Part shown: one piece after another, positions 53,766 to 61,865 of the stretch
How the letters are laid out: each line of letters starts with the position of its first letter
Numbering within the stretch: the first letter of the stretch is position 1
The notes under the pieces: model-generated
The model's input: the letters and a program-made list of their open reading frames with translations, nothing else
Told to the model about the DNA's origin: nothing
Databases searched by the model: none
Translations under genes and position numbers: made by a program
NCBI RefSeq assembly: GCF_001561955.1
Contig: NZ_CP014223.1
Coordinates: 1,178,001 to 1,242,000 of the forward strand
Direction of reading: 5' to 3'
Length of the DNA: 64,000 nucleotides
From: Anaerotignum propionicum DSM 1682
GTDB taxonomy: Bacteria; Bacillota; Clostridia; Lachnospirales; Anaerotignaceae

Positions 53766-53793
53766 TAAAATATGAAAGAAGGGACAAATTGGT
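53766..53793 (-). promoter_or_regulatory. Sigma-K-like promoter of the Cys-rich mini-genes
   Basis: On the minus strand ACC, exactly 16 bp, then CATATTTTA. This is a close match to the sigma-K consensus (AC-N16/17-CATAnnnTA). It is about 53 bp before the first start codon. No competing sigma-A promoter is obvious. Confidence 0.65.
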
Positions 53794-54361
53794 GAATGCA
53801 TAATAATTTAAAAAACAATAAGAGGGGAAGAAATACCTTTATAAACATTAATTTCATTAGACTGTTACCAAGTAATTTGGTTTTATATACTTTTCAAAGA
53901 CCACCTTTTTTGTTTTGTGGAGCGATATATATAGAAAAAATTTGGAAAATTTGATATAATTAATAAATTAAAAAATATTTATGTTTCACATAGGTGTTTC
54001 GTATTTCGTTTAAGGCTTTATAAACCTAGGAACAATGGTAATAGAAATTTTACTTTATTATGTGCACCTTTTATACGCAAGGTTTTCTGCTCCACTGTTC
54101 AATAATCATTAACAATGAATCAATTCACTTTAAATTACTTTTTCTGAACAAAACACAAAGTGTGAAATACCTGCTTATAAGATTTAAGGCCCTAGTAGTT
54201 GAGTATTCGTTAAGGATACATTTTTGTTACTTATATTTGAGAGACAACCTGTGATAGCACTTAAGTTTGGGGATAAACTTTTTGTGTATGAAGGATAGCT
54301 TATATTGAAAATAAATGGATTATTTTCTTTCCCAGTGAGGGATAAAAGGATGGGATGTAAG
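53794..54361 (+). promoter_or_regulatory. AT-rich upstream region of the Hpt-EAL operon
   Basis: No gene is convincing in these 568 bases. An extended -10 TGATATAAT lies at 53952-53960 on the plus strand, giving a leader of almost 400 nt to the Hpt gene. TAGGTGTTTCGTAT (53991-54004) recurs at 61416-61429 upstream of the chemoreceptor gene. No c-di-GMP riboswitch consensus was recognised. Confidence 0.4.
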
Positions 54362-54724
54362 ATGGACAGTGAAATTCTGAAAAGCTCTGGCATTGATTTT
54401 GATAAAGGTGTTGCCCGTTTTCTTGGTGACAGGCAGCTATATGAAAGCATATTAATTACCTTTTTGTATGATGATACATTCGAGAAGGGAAAAGCAGCAC
54501 TGGAAACAGAAAATTATAAAAACTTATATGAATTTGTTCATACGCTAAAAGGGGTTGCAGGTAATACAGATATGACCACTTTGTATCTAACTACAGCAGT
54601 ATTAAGTGAGTATCTGCGAAAATGTGAGGTTCCTGAAAAAGATAGAGTTTTTCATCTTTTTTGTGGAATGGAAGAGGCATATTATGCTGTAATGAAAGGC
54701 ATTGCAGCCGCAAAGGAGGCATGA
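54362..54724 (+). CDS. Hpt (histidine phosphotransfer) domain protein
   Basis: A 120-residue four-helix phosphotransfer protein. The phosphoacceptor His is in EFVHTLKGVAGNTDM near residue 61. FDKGVARFLGDRQLYESIL precedes it and LSEYLRKCEVP follows. Stand-alone Hpt proteins relay phosphate between hybrid kinases and receiver domains. The downstream gene, 7 bp away, starts with a receiver domain and is the likely partner. ATG 54362 follows AAAGGATGGGA; upstream in-frame starts lack a site. Confidence 0.85.
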   Translation: MDSEILKSSGIDFDKGVARFLGDRQLYESILITFLYDDTFEKGKAALETENYKNLYEFVHTLKGVAGNTDMTTLYLTTAVLSEYLRKCEVPEKDRVFHLFCGMEEAYYAVMKGIAAAKEA

Positions 54725-54731
54725 TGAATCA

Positions 54732-57284
54732 ATGGATGCAGATATTGGTAAAAAGACAATTCTAATTGCTGATGATGCTGAGCCAAATCGCTTATTGCTG
54801 AAAAAAATATTTGGCGGAGAATATTATGTGGAAGAGGCCGTAAATGGAGTTGAGGCCTTGGAGAAGTTGCGGCAGTTAGAAGATGTTGCGATATTAATAT
54901 TGGATATTGTGATGCCGTTGATGGATGGATTTAGCGTGCTTGAAGAGATGCAGAAGGATGAAATATTACGTACCATTCCTACGGTTGTGATTACTGCTAA
55001 TAACGAAGAAGATATCCAAATTCGAGCATTATCCTGCGGTGCTACTGATGTTATGGCCAAACCTTTTAGTCCTCTCATTATCCTACATCGTATTAAAAAT
55101 ATAATGGCTCGTAAAGATTCTGAAAAACTTGCGGAGCAGAACCGAGCTTATAGACTTGAACTGAAACTTATGGATACCGATGAGAAATCGGGATTGTTTA
55201 ATAAAAATGCATTTCATCGATATACAAAAAAGATGCTCCAGAAAAATTCAGACAAAAAGTTTGTTTTAATCCGCTGGGACATCGATAATTTTAAGGTGTT
55301 TAACGATTGGTTTGGAACTGAAGTTGGAGATACTTATTTGAAGAAAATCGGGGATTTTTTTCGGGAATACGAAGAAAAGAACGATTCAGTCAAGACCTAT
55401 GCCAGATATGATGCAGATCATTTTGTTTGCTGCCAAGAGGCTGAGGGGTTTGATCCAGAGGAAATTACACAAATCATTGATGACTATATGACCCATTTAA
55501 AAACAATTGAATTTGAGTATACCCCTCGTGTTGGACTTTATCTGATTAACGATCCATCCCTGGATGTGGCGTTAATGTGCGACAGGGCTTTACTTGCTTT
55601 ACGTTCAATTAAAGATAGTTATGGAAAGCGCTATGCATGGTTTGATGATTCTATGAGAGAGGCGCTATTAGAACAACAAGAAATTGTAAACGAAATGGAA
55701 TTTGCTCTGCGAGATGGACAGTTTATTACATATTTTCAACCGCAATATAATTACGAAACAGGTAAAATGATTGGGGCAGAAGCTTTGGTTCGTTGGCAGC
55801 ATCCAAGAAAAGGAACAATTTTGCCAAATAAGTTTATCCCACTGTTTGAACGTAATGGATTTATCTCTAGGTTGGACGAGTATATGTGGGAGCAGGTTTG
55901 TATTCAATTAAAGGATTGGGAGCGGAAAGGGCTGAACTTGGTTCCTATTTCCGTAAATGTATCCCGCAGAGATATTTATAATCCCCACCTAGTTGGGAAT
56001 ATTCTCTCCCTGCTTCAAGAATATGAATTAAGTCCTGAAATGCTTCATTTAGAAATAACGGAAAGTGCCTATACGCAAAATGCAGAGCAGCTGGTTAATA
56101 CAGTAAATCTTCTAAGAATACATGGAATAGAAGTACATATGGACGATTTTGGTAGTGGATATTCATCCTTAAACATGCTTCAGAACGTTCCGGTAGATAT
56201 CTTGAAGCTGGATATGAGATTTTTAGGGGGAGATTATAAGGATGAAAGAAGTGGAAATATTTTAAATGCAGTTGTTCGTATGGCAACAGCATTAAGGCTC
56301 CCTGTGCTAGCAGAGGGTGTAGAAACGAAGGAACAGGCAGAGTTTTTAAGGAGTATTGGATGTTTGCTAATGCAGGGATACTTATTCTCAAGACCAATGG
56401 CAGTTGAGGATTTCGAGAAGCTTTTAGATGGTTCCCAAACAGTTTCAGCATTGGATAAAAGTTATGTAGAGAGCTTTCAAGGTTCAATTGATTTGTTAAG
56501 TTTTACATCTCAATCCACTTTATTATTTAACTGCTTTGTTGGCGGAGCAGCGGTAGTAGAATATGACGAAAAAGATGAAGTATTATTAGCCTTAAGGATT
56601 AATGACCAATTTCTGAGGGAAATCGGTATAACCAGAATGGAATACGCGGAGGATGGGCAAAGTATCTTTCGTTATTATGAAGGTGAAAATAGGGTACTGG
56701 TAATTTCTATGTTACAAGAGGCCATTCATACGGGAAAAGAAACATGTTGTGAAATAATGAGAAAATCCAAACTGCATGATATGGAAGATAACTGGTTTAA
56801 ACTTCGGGCAAGACTCCTCAAGAATAGCATGAGCAAGCATTTTTTCTATGTAACCATGGAAAATATTACAATATATAAAGAGCAAACCGTAGAAAATGAA
56901 AAATTAGTGCATTGTCTGAGCGCACTAACGAATCATGTGGATGAAGGGCTTTTGGTGCTTGAACTTTCTGAGAATATAAAAATCCAATATTCAAATGTGA
57001 GAATAGCTGAAATGTTTGGTTATACACAAAAAGAATTTCAGGAGCTTTTTGGTAATGATTTTCTTCTGTCCATTCATCCCGATGACAAGGTACTGGCGAG
57101 GGAAAATTTTGAGCAAATATTAAGGGCCGGTAATGGGGTAGGAAGGAGAATTTATCGACAGACTTGCAAAAACGGTTATTATGAGTGGGTTAGCATGACT
57201 GGTTGTGTCGTTGAAACAGAGAAAGATCATATTTGCATCTGTACCACCATTGAAAAAGATGATGAAAATAAACAAAGGTATTAA
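54732..57284 (+). CDS. REC-GGDEF(degenerate)-EAL-PAS signalling protein
   Basis: An 850-residue cytoplasmic protein. Residues 8-125: receiver domain (ILIADDAEPNR, phosphorylatable Asp in LILDIVMPLMDG, Lys in MAKPFSP). About 145-310: GGDEF-like domain whose GGDEF motif reads DADHF in ARYDADHFVC, so cyclase activity is unlikely. About 325-565: EAL domain with catalytic residues intact (EALVRW, NVSRRD, LEITES, DDFGSGYSSL, EGVETKEQ, LMQGYLFSRP), predicting c-di-GMP hydrolysis. Two PAS-like segments follow (about 570-720 and 730-840; WVSMTGCVVE at the end). The start at 54732 is 12 bp from AAGGAGG. Probably controlled by phosphorelay from the upstream Hpt. Confidence 0.9.
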   Translation: MDADIGKKTILIADDAEPNRLLLKKIFGGEYYVEEAVNGVEALEKLRQLEDVAILILDIVMPLMDGFSVLEEMQKDEILRTIPTVVITANNEEDIQIRALSCGATDVMAKPFSPLIILHRIKNIMARKDSEKLAEQNRAYRLELKLMDTDEKSGLFNKNAFHRYTKKMLQKNSDKKFVLIRWDIDNFKVFNDWFGTEVGDTYLKKIGDFFREYEEKNDSVKTYARYDADHFVCCQEAEGFDPEEITQIIDDYMTHLKTIEFEYTPRVGLYLINDPSLDVALMCDRALLALRSIKDSYGKRYAWFDDSMREALLEQQEIVNEMEFALRDGQFITYFQPQYNYETGKMIGAEALVRWQHPRKGTILPNKFIPLFERNGFISRLDEYMWEQVCIQLKDWERKGLNLVPISVNVSRRDIYNPHLVGNILSLLQEYELSPEMLHLEITESAYTQNAEQLVNTVNLLRIHGIEVHMDDFGSGYSSLNMLQNVPVDILKLDMRFLGGDYKDERSGNILNAVVRMATALRLPVLAEGVETKEQAEFLRSIGCLLMQGYLFSRPMAVEDFEKLLDGSQTVSALDKSYVESFQGSIDLLSFTSQSTLLFNCFVGGAAVVEYDEKDEVLLALRINDQFLREIGITRMEYAEDGQSIFRYYEGENRVLVISMLQEAIHTGKETCCEIMRKSKLHDMEDNWFKLRARLLKNSMSKHFFYVTMENITIYKEQTVENEKLVHCLSALTNHVDEGLLVLELSENIKIQYSNVRIAEMFGYTQKEFQELFGNDFLLSIHPDDKVLARENFEQILRAGNGVGRRIYRQTCKNGYYEWVSMTGCVVETEKDHICICTTIEKDDENKQRY

Positions 57285-57410
57285 AATAATTTGTTTTATA
57301 GTAAAGGGAAATTTAAATCAAGTATTAGTCTTTGAGACAGATAACAAAATAATATAATGTTGCCAAAAGGAGTTTTAAAGTATTCTATTATAATAAGGTA
57401 AGCATTCATT

Positions 57411-57447
57411 GAGTCAGTGCCATTTAGGTGCTGACTTTTATCTTTTG
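57411..57447 (+). terminator. Terminator after the EAL gene
   Basis: AGTCAGTGCC and GGTGCTGACT arms around a 5-nt loop, then TTTATCTTTT. Confidence 0.75.
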
Positions 57448-57693
57448 GTTATTATTTGTAAAGTAAAAAAAGTGAGTTAGTTCATTTGATGAAGGAAAAA
57501 GTAGACGATGAAGATACTATGTTACAGTTTTCATTAAAATTAAGTAAATCTATACCCTCTTTTGATTTTTTATATTAAGGGTAAACTTATTAAATAAATG
57601 AATAATTGTTTTATGATTTTTTTTGCTCAAAACTATGAATAAAATATTGTTGTGAGTTACCAAAAAAGAAATGAAACTGAAATTATACTTTTT

Positions 57694-57730
57694 TTCAGTT
57701 GTCAATTTTGTAAAAAACAGTGCAAATTTT
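57694..57730 (+). promoter_or_regulatory. LytTR-type direct repeats upstream of agrD
   Basis: TTCAGTTGTCAATTTT and AACAGTGCAAATTTTG carry CAGT cores at 57696 and 57718, 22 bp apart. This two-turn direct-repeat spacing is that of AgrA and VirR boxes. The downstream box lies some 40 bp before the -10 element, suited to activation by the AgrA encoded nearby. Confidence 0.6.
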
Positions 57731-57758
57731 GGCATTTTGTAAATTTGGGCTAAAAAAG

Positions 57759-57767
57759 TGGTATTCT
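57759..57767 (+). promoter_or_regulatory. Extended -10 element of agrDB
   Basis: TGGTATTCT without a good -35, as expected for an activator-dependent promoter. About 50 bp before agrD. Confidence 0.5.
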
Positions 57768-57819
57768 TTTCTTGTACAAATTATTCCAACTATTCTTAAA
57801 GAAATGGGGTGTTTTTTTT

Positions 57820-57975
57820 ATGAAAAAAGGAACAAATAAAGTGTGTACGGAACTATGGAAGGTGATTGCCTCATTGGCGATGGTGATTACAACAATATCG
57901 GTTAATACAACCTGTATGTTTGAATATTACCAACCCAAACTACCTCAAGGAAGTGAAAAGTTGAGAAGAGAATAA
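57820..57975 (+). CDS. agrD: AgrD-type cyclic lactone autoinducer precursor
   Basis: A 51-residue propeptide. A basic, amphipathic N-terminal leader (KKGTNKVCTELWKVIASLAM) is followed by the signal core and a charged C-terminal tail. The core region is SVNTTCMFEYYQPKLP: a Cys four residues before the conserved YQPKxP recognition segment. By analogy with clostridial AgrD the mature signal would be a five-residue thiolactone ring CMFEY with a short N-terminal tail. ATG 57820 has a GGGGTG site. agrB follows after 44 bp. Confidence 0.88.
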   Translation: MKKGTNKVCTELWKVIASLAMVITTISVNTTCMFEYYQPKLPQGSEKLRRE

Positions 57976-58019
57976 GATTAATATTAAATTTAATGGTGTA
58001 CTGTTCGGGGTGATTGCAC

Positions 58020-58628
58020 ATGACTGAGAAACTGATGGATGGAATTTGGAAACAAATGCAGCTATCAAAAGGACTGCAGGAAGACGATAAGGATATTTAT
58101 TTATTCGGCGTTTACCAGGGTGCAATTTTACTGTTGAATATTTGTACAGCTCTGCTCATTGGGGTCGCCCTGAACATGCTTCTTGAAATAGTTATTTACT
58201 TGATTTGCTTTCTTCCACTACGCATTTTTGCTGGAGGTTATCACGCTAAGACACAGCTTAGGTGCTATATCATGTCAAGTTTTACAACAGTAATTATTTT
58301 GTTGGGAATTCAATTTTTACAGCAACAAGAAAGTATATGGGAGTTCTTAAGTTATATTGTTTCTTTTGGAATTATTTGGAGATTTGCTCCGGTGGCAGAT
58401 GCGAATAAGCCTTTGCTGGAGAAGGAGCATGTGATTTATCAAAAAAAGGTTCGTAAAGTACTATTGCTTCTAACAGGGATTGCTGCGTTGACATATTTTT
58501 TAGGTTTTAACATTATCAGCACAGTAATAGAAGTATCAGTATGTTTTCTTTCGGTCATTTTACTTATGGGAATTTATAAAAACAAAGTACATTGTAATAA
58601 CATAGAAGAATTGGAATGTAATAAATAA
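58020..58628 (+). CDS. agrB: AgrB-type accessory gene regulator protease
   Basis: A 202-residue membrane protease that cleaves and cyclises AgrD. The catalytic His is in RIFAGGYHAKT near residue 74 and the Cys in QLRCYIMSSF near 81, the expected spacing. About five to six hydrophobic helices follow. The ATG at 58020 is 6 bp from GGGGTGA; an in-frame TTG precedes it. Here agrD lies upstream of agrB, the reverse of the usual agrBD order. Confidence 0.92.
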   Translation: MTEKLMDGIWKQMQLSKGLQEDDKDIYLFGVYQGAILLLNICTALLIGVALNMLLEIVIYLICFLPLRIFAGGYHAKTQLRCYIMSSFTTVIILLGIQFLQQQESIWEFLSYIVSFGIIWRFAPVADANKPLLEKEHVIYQKKVRKVLLLLTGIAALTYFLGFNIISTVIEVSVCFLSVILLMGIYKNKVHCNNIEELECNK

Positions 58629-58759
58629 GAATAAGACTGCTATTTATAATTATAATCTAAAGTGCAGGCACATCGGGGGATAGTTGTTTGTTTGGGTTTA
58701 GTTTAAAGTAGTATGAGTAACAGGTAGAGACTTAAATGGCACTAAGAAAGCCTTTGAAA

Positions 58760-58800
58760 AAAACTGGCACAGCTCTATCACTAGGTCTGTACCAGCTTTA
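58760..58800. terminator. Hairpin between convergent agrB and agrC
   Basis: CTGGCACAG and CTGTACCAG arms with A-rich and T-rich flanks, probably a bidirectional terminator. The rest of 58629-58899 holds no gene. Confidence 0.6.
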
Positions 58801-58899
58801 AAACGATACTATAGGGTGGCATCTACTATCAACAGATATTGTATAAACTTGGTTTTTAACATTTCATATCTTTATTTTTGATGGAAAAAATAGATATGT

Positions 58900-60171
58900 C
58901 TATACATACATAACTATTTCTACATCAAAATAGTTTTCTTCAGTGAGAATGGTTAAAACACCACTGTATTTTTCGACAATTCTTTTTACGTTGCTTAAAC
59001 CGATACCGTGGGGCTCATTGGAATCTTTTTTTGTGCTGAAAAAAGTATTTCCTTTCTTTTTGATTTCCCCAAGGAATGAGTTTCTAATATGTAATAAAAT
59101 GGTTCCTCTATCATACACAAAGTCCATTCGGAAAAATCCATTTTCCTGTTCTTGTAGTGCTCTAATTGCATTATCAAGTAAATTTCCTAATATAACAATT
59201 TCATCAAAAGCATGAATATTAATATTTTGCGGTATATTGATATTTAGCTCTACTTTTACGCCTAAATCATATAGAGTTTGTAGCTTATAGTTAATTAAAC
59301 CATCTAGAGATTCATTTCCTGTCATTACAAATTCGGATTTCATATCAATTTTTTCTTCTAATGCTTGAAAATACTCCTTAAAGTTTTCTGTATTACAATT
59401 TGATGACAATTCTTTTATTGCAATCAAATGATTCTTGAAATCATGTTGCAACCTTTTCATGTTGTCTTCTGCGGTACGAATCACGACAAGTTGCTGCTGG
59501 TAAGCTTTATTTTGGTGTGATAAGGACTGATTTTGCATCTCCACTTCATACTTTTCCACTACTTGTGCGTATAGGTAGAAAAAAGCTATATTAATGATGA
59601 ATAGGCTTGAAATAACGGTAACGTTTACCCATTGTTCATATCCACCCAAAATAAGAGAAATATCTGCTATTGATGATATACATGGAATAATAGTAATACA
59701 AAGCCAATGTAATTTAGGAAGGTAAATATCTTCCCGTTCTATGAAGAATCGTCTCATAATTAAAATAATAAAATACAACAAAAAATTACTAACCACATAT
59801 GTAATAATTTCAATCTTAGGGCACAAGCCATATAGTAGAATTGCAGTTCTTGCTACGATTCCCTCACAAATTACACCAATCATAAAAATGGAGCAGGTTG
59901 CAAATAATCTACGGCCGATGGATGCCCTATAGGGGAGAGTCAACACTACAAATAAAACTGCATTCGTAATGACTGTTAAAACAGGATTTCGTGCGAATAA
60001 ATAAACTCCACTATTGATAATAAAATAAAGAAATAATACCGCTGTTTGGGTCCATGGCTGCCATCTCAGGTTTTTTTTGAAGAAGAAAAACTCTAGAAAT
60101 AGTTTAATAGCAAAGATACGAAAAGCATTCGAAATTAAATAAATCACTTCATTATAGGAAATTGCTTCCAT
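58900..60171 (-). CDS. agrC: AgrC-like sensor histidine kinase (GHKL)
   Basis: A 423-residue kinase of the HPK10 class. The N-terminal half has about six transmembrane helices and forms the peptide sensor. A coiled linker leads to the phosphoacceptor His in MKRLQHDFKNHLIAIKEL near residue 243. The N-box is EIVILGNLLDNAIRAL near 328 and the G-box PHGIGLSNVKRIVEKY near 388. It lies 1 bp after agrA on the same strand and converges on agrDB, so it most likely senses the AgrD-derived peptide. Confidence 0.9.
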   Translation of the reverse strand: MEAISYNEVIYLISNAFRIFAIKLFLEFFFFKKNLRWQPWTQTAVLFLYFIINSGVYLFARNPVLTVITNAVLFVVLTLPYRASIGRRLFATCSIFMIGVICEGIVARTAILLYGLCPKIEIITYVVSNFLLYFIILIMRRFFIEREDIYLPKLHWLCITIIPCISSIADISLILGGYEQWVNVTVISSLFIINIAFFYLYAQVVEKYEVEMQNQSLSHQNKAYQQQLVVIRTAEDNMKRLQHDFKNHLIAIKELSSNCNTENFKEYFQALEEKIDMKSEFVMTGNESLDGLINYKLQTLYDLGVKVELNINIPQNINIHAFDEIVILGNLLDNAIRALQEQENGFFRMDFVYDRGTILLHIRNSFLGEIKKKGNTFFSTKKDSNEPHGIGLSNVKRIVEKYSGVLTILTEENYFDVEIVMYV

Positions 60172-60172
60172 T

Positions 60173-60886
60173 TTACAAAACCTCTCTTTGTAGTAAATTT
60201 AATTGTTTTCTTACTTCTTTCCGATAAATACGGCTGATGGGCAATTCTTGGGAATTACTCAATAAAACCCTGTCAAATTTGAATTGAATTACACAATGCC
60301 TATTTACAATAAAAGATTTGTGGATACATAAAAAGTCTTCTGATGGTACGATTAAGTCGCTCAATTTTCCATAAAAGTAGTCCTTTCCATTTTTCATATG
60401 TAAAAATATTTTTTTGCCTTCACTACTAAAATAAAGAATATCTCTAAAAGATACTCTTTTTTCTGTTCTCTCACTTTTGTAACAGAAGAATTTTGTTTGT
60501 CGACCCTGTAGTTCCAAGGTTTTTTCTATTATTTTAAAAATTTGGTCTTTTGCTATGGGTTTTATCAAAAAGTGAATAGGTCGAACTTGAAAAAGATCCA
60601 AAGCGTAAGATGATTTAGCAGAAATAAAAGCAATTTGTGTGTTGTCATCTAACAATTCTTCTCGAATATAACGTCCAACATGAATGCCATTTATCCTATC
60701 TAATTCAATATCAAGAAAAATTAAGTCATATTTCTCCTTTTCTTTTAAGTTTGTGAGTATTTCTTCTCCGGTAAAAAACACTTCAATATCATAATTTATC
60801 ATTTCTGTTGAAAAAAACTCATCAATCTGCTTTTCAATTTGAGTACATAATATTTTGTTATCATCACAAATAGCAATTTTAAACAT
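60173..60886 (-). CDS. agrA: AgrA-like LytTR response regulator
   Basis: A 237-residue regulator. Receiver domain at residues 1-115 (FKIAICDDN, phosphorylatable Asp in LIFLDIELDRINGI, Lys in FLIKPI). LytTR DNA-binding domain at about 135-235 (RVSFRDILYFSSEGKKIFLH, then FLCIHKSFIVNRHCV). The ATG at 60886 is 9 bp from AGGTGGG; the ATG at 60895 abuts that site and is unlikely. agrA precedes agrC, opposite to the staphylococcal order. LytTR proteins bind direct repeats such as those upstream of agrD. Confidence 0.92.
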   Translation of the reverse strand: MFKIAICDDNKILCTQIEKQIDEFFSTEMINYDIEVFFTGEEILTNLKEKEKYDLIFLDIELDRINGIHVGRYIREELLDDNTQIAFISAKSSYALDLFQVRPIHFLIKPIAKDQIFKIIEKTLELQGRQTKFFCYKSERTEKRVSFRDILYFSSEGKKIFLHMKNGKDYFYGKLSDLIVPSEDFLCIHKSFIVNRHCVIQFKFDRVLLSNSQELPISRIYRKEVRKQLNLLQREVL

Positions 60887-61088
60887 CTCAGCCATCCCAC
60901 CTAAAAATCTGAAAATTTAATATTAATATATTACCATAATTTTAATAATTTTAAAATCAGATAATTATTTTTCGAATTACAACATTCAAAGAACTTTAAT
61001 TAAGTTGTTGAGACTTTTTTAAGTCCGGTTTTAAATATTAGTGATGAAAATAATTAGTATGTCACAATTGTAAATCTATGAAAGTTTG
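60887..61088 (-). other. AT-rich upstream region of agrA
   Basis: Very AT-rich, no gene. A possible extended -10 (TGGTAATAT on the minus strand) lies about 50 bp before agrA. Nothing else recognised. Confidence 0.35.
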
Positions 61089-61141
61089 AAAAAGCGTATA
61101 TAACTGAGTTTTATAAAGGTCTCAGTTAATACGCTTTTTTT
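61089..61141. terminator. Strong bidirectional hairpin upstream of agrA
   Basis: AAAAAGCGTATATAACTGAG and CTCAGTTAATACGCTTTTT pair over about 19 positions, with A/T-runs on both sides. It separates agrA from the inverted-repeat element further right. Confidence 0.85.
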
Positions 61142-61162
61142 AAGCTAAGAAAAAATGCCTAT

Positions 61163-61589
61163 AAAAACGCAGTATAAATAATACTGTGGTGAGGAATTTT
61201 GCCATATTTTGTCATGTTATATTATATATCTAATGTTTGTTTATTGTCAATCATCACGTTACAACAATAAAAAACCTTAAATTATAAGTTTTTATGATAA
61301 TTTTCTTTGATTTATGTGAAATATTTCCTTTATATTGTGATTACGCCGTCGGAACAAACGTCATATAAATAGAAAGAGTTTTCTATCATTGAAACATACT
61401 GTCACTTAAGAAACTTAGGTGTTTCGTATAAATCCTTAATATTAAAAATTAAATTAAGAAATAATTAGCTTAAAAATTCTATTGTACCATACCAAAATAA
61501 ATCGTCTTTTTTTTGTCTTATATTATTTCAATCCTTTTAAGAACAAGGTTTTTTACGACTTACCACAGTATTATTTATACTGCGTTTTT
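61163..61589. repeat. 427-bp block bounded by a 28-bp perfect inverted repeat
   Basis: Left arm 61163-61190 and right arm 61562-61589 are exact reverse complements. Each arm is itself a hairpin, CAGTATaaataATACTG, followed outward by a T-run, so it would read as a terminator. The interior (about 370 bp) holds no ORF. A diverged copy of the arm is at 63881-63905. No transposase is present. It could be a MITE-like insertion or paired regulatory hairpins. Confidence 0.75.
61215..61250 (-). promoter_or_regulatory. Strong outward promoter inside the repeat block
   Basis: On the minus strand TTGACA, 18-bp spacer, TATAAT, about 30 nt before the left-arm hairpin. The copy at the window end has the same architecture. 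Confidence 0.65.
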
Positions 61590-61736
61590 AAAAAGAGTAT
61601 TTATGTATTCAAGTATCTCATGGGAGGCAGATATCCTATGATGAGAACATAATGCTTTTTCAAACATACACTATAGAAATTCTAAGTATATGATCGTAAA
61701 ACTAAGTTAGAACCATTACTTTTGGAAGGAGGATAT

Positions 61737-61865
61737 ATGACAAAAATGAATCTCGATATAAAAAGAGTAGAGAATTTCTTTGTTTATGTATTAGTGAAAT
61801 CTAATGTAAAGAATTGTAAGCCGATTATTTTTAGTGAGAATAAAAGAAAGAGGGATATGGAATGA
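61737..61865 (+). CDS. 42-residue ORF translationally coupled to the chemoreceptor
   Basis: An ORF of 42 codons with an excellent GGAAGGAGG site 5 bp before the ATG. It stops at TGA inside the ATGA overlap with the chemoreceptor start (61862-61865). The peptide begins [20 protein letters not shown] and ends [10 protein letters not shown]. It is basic, with one short hydrophobic stretch (FFVYVLV) too short to span a membrane. No family recognised. The site and overlap argue that it is translated; its product may be a regulator, or the ORF may only deliver ribosomes to the chemoreceptor start. Confidence 0.65.
   Translation: MTKMNLDIKRVENFFVYVLVKSNVKNCKPIIFSENKRKRDME

Noticed and set aside
53794-54361. 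Possible c-di-GMP riboswitch before the Hpt-EAL operon
   Set aside because: No GEMM-type GACGCAAAGC/GGCAAACC elements and no convincing stems.
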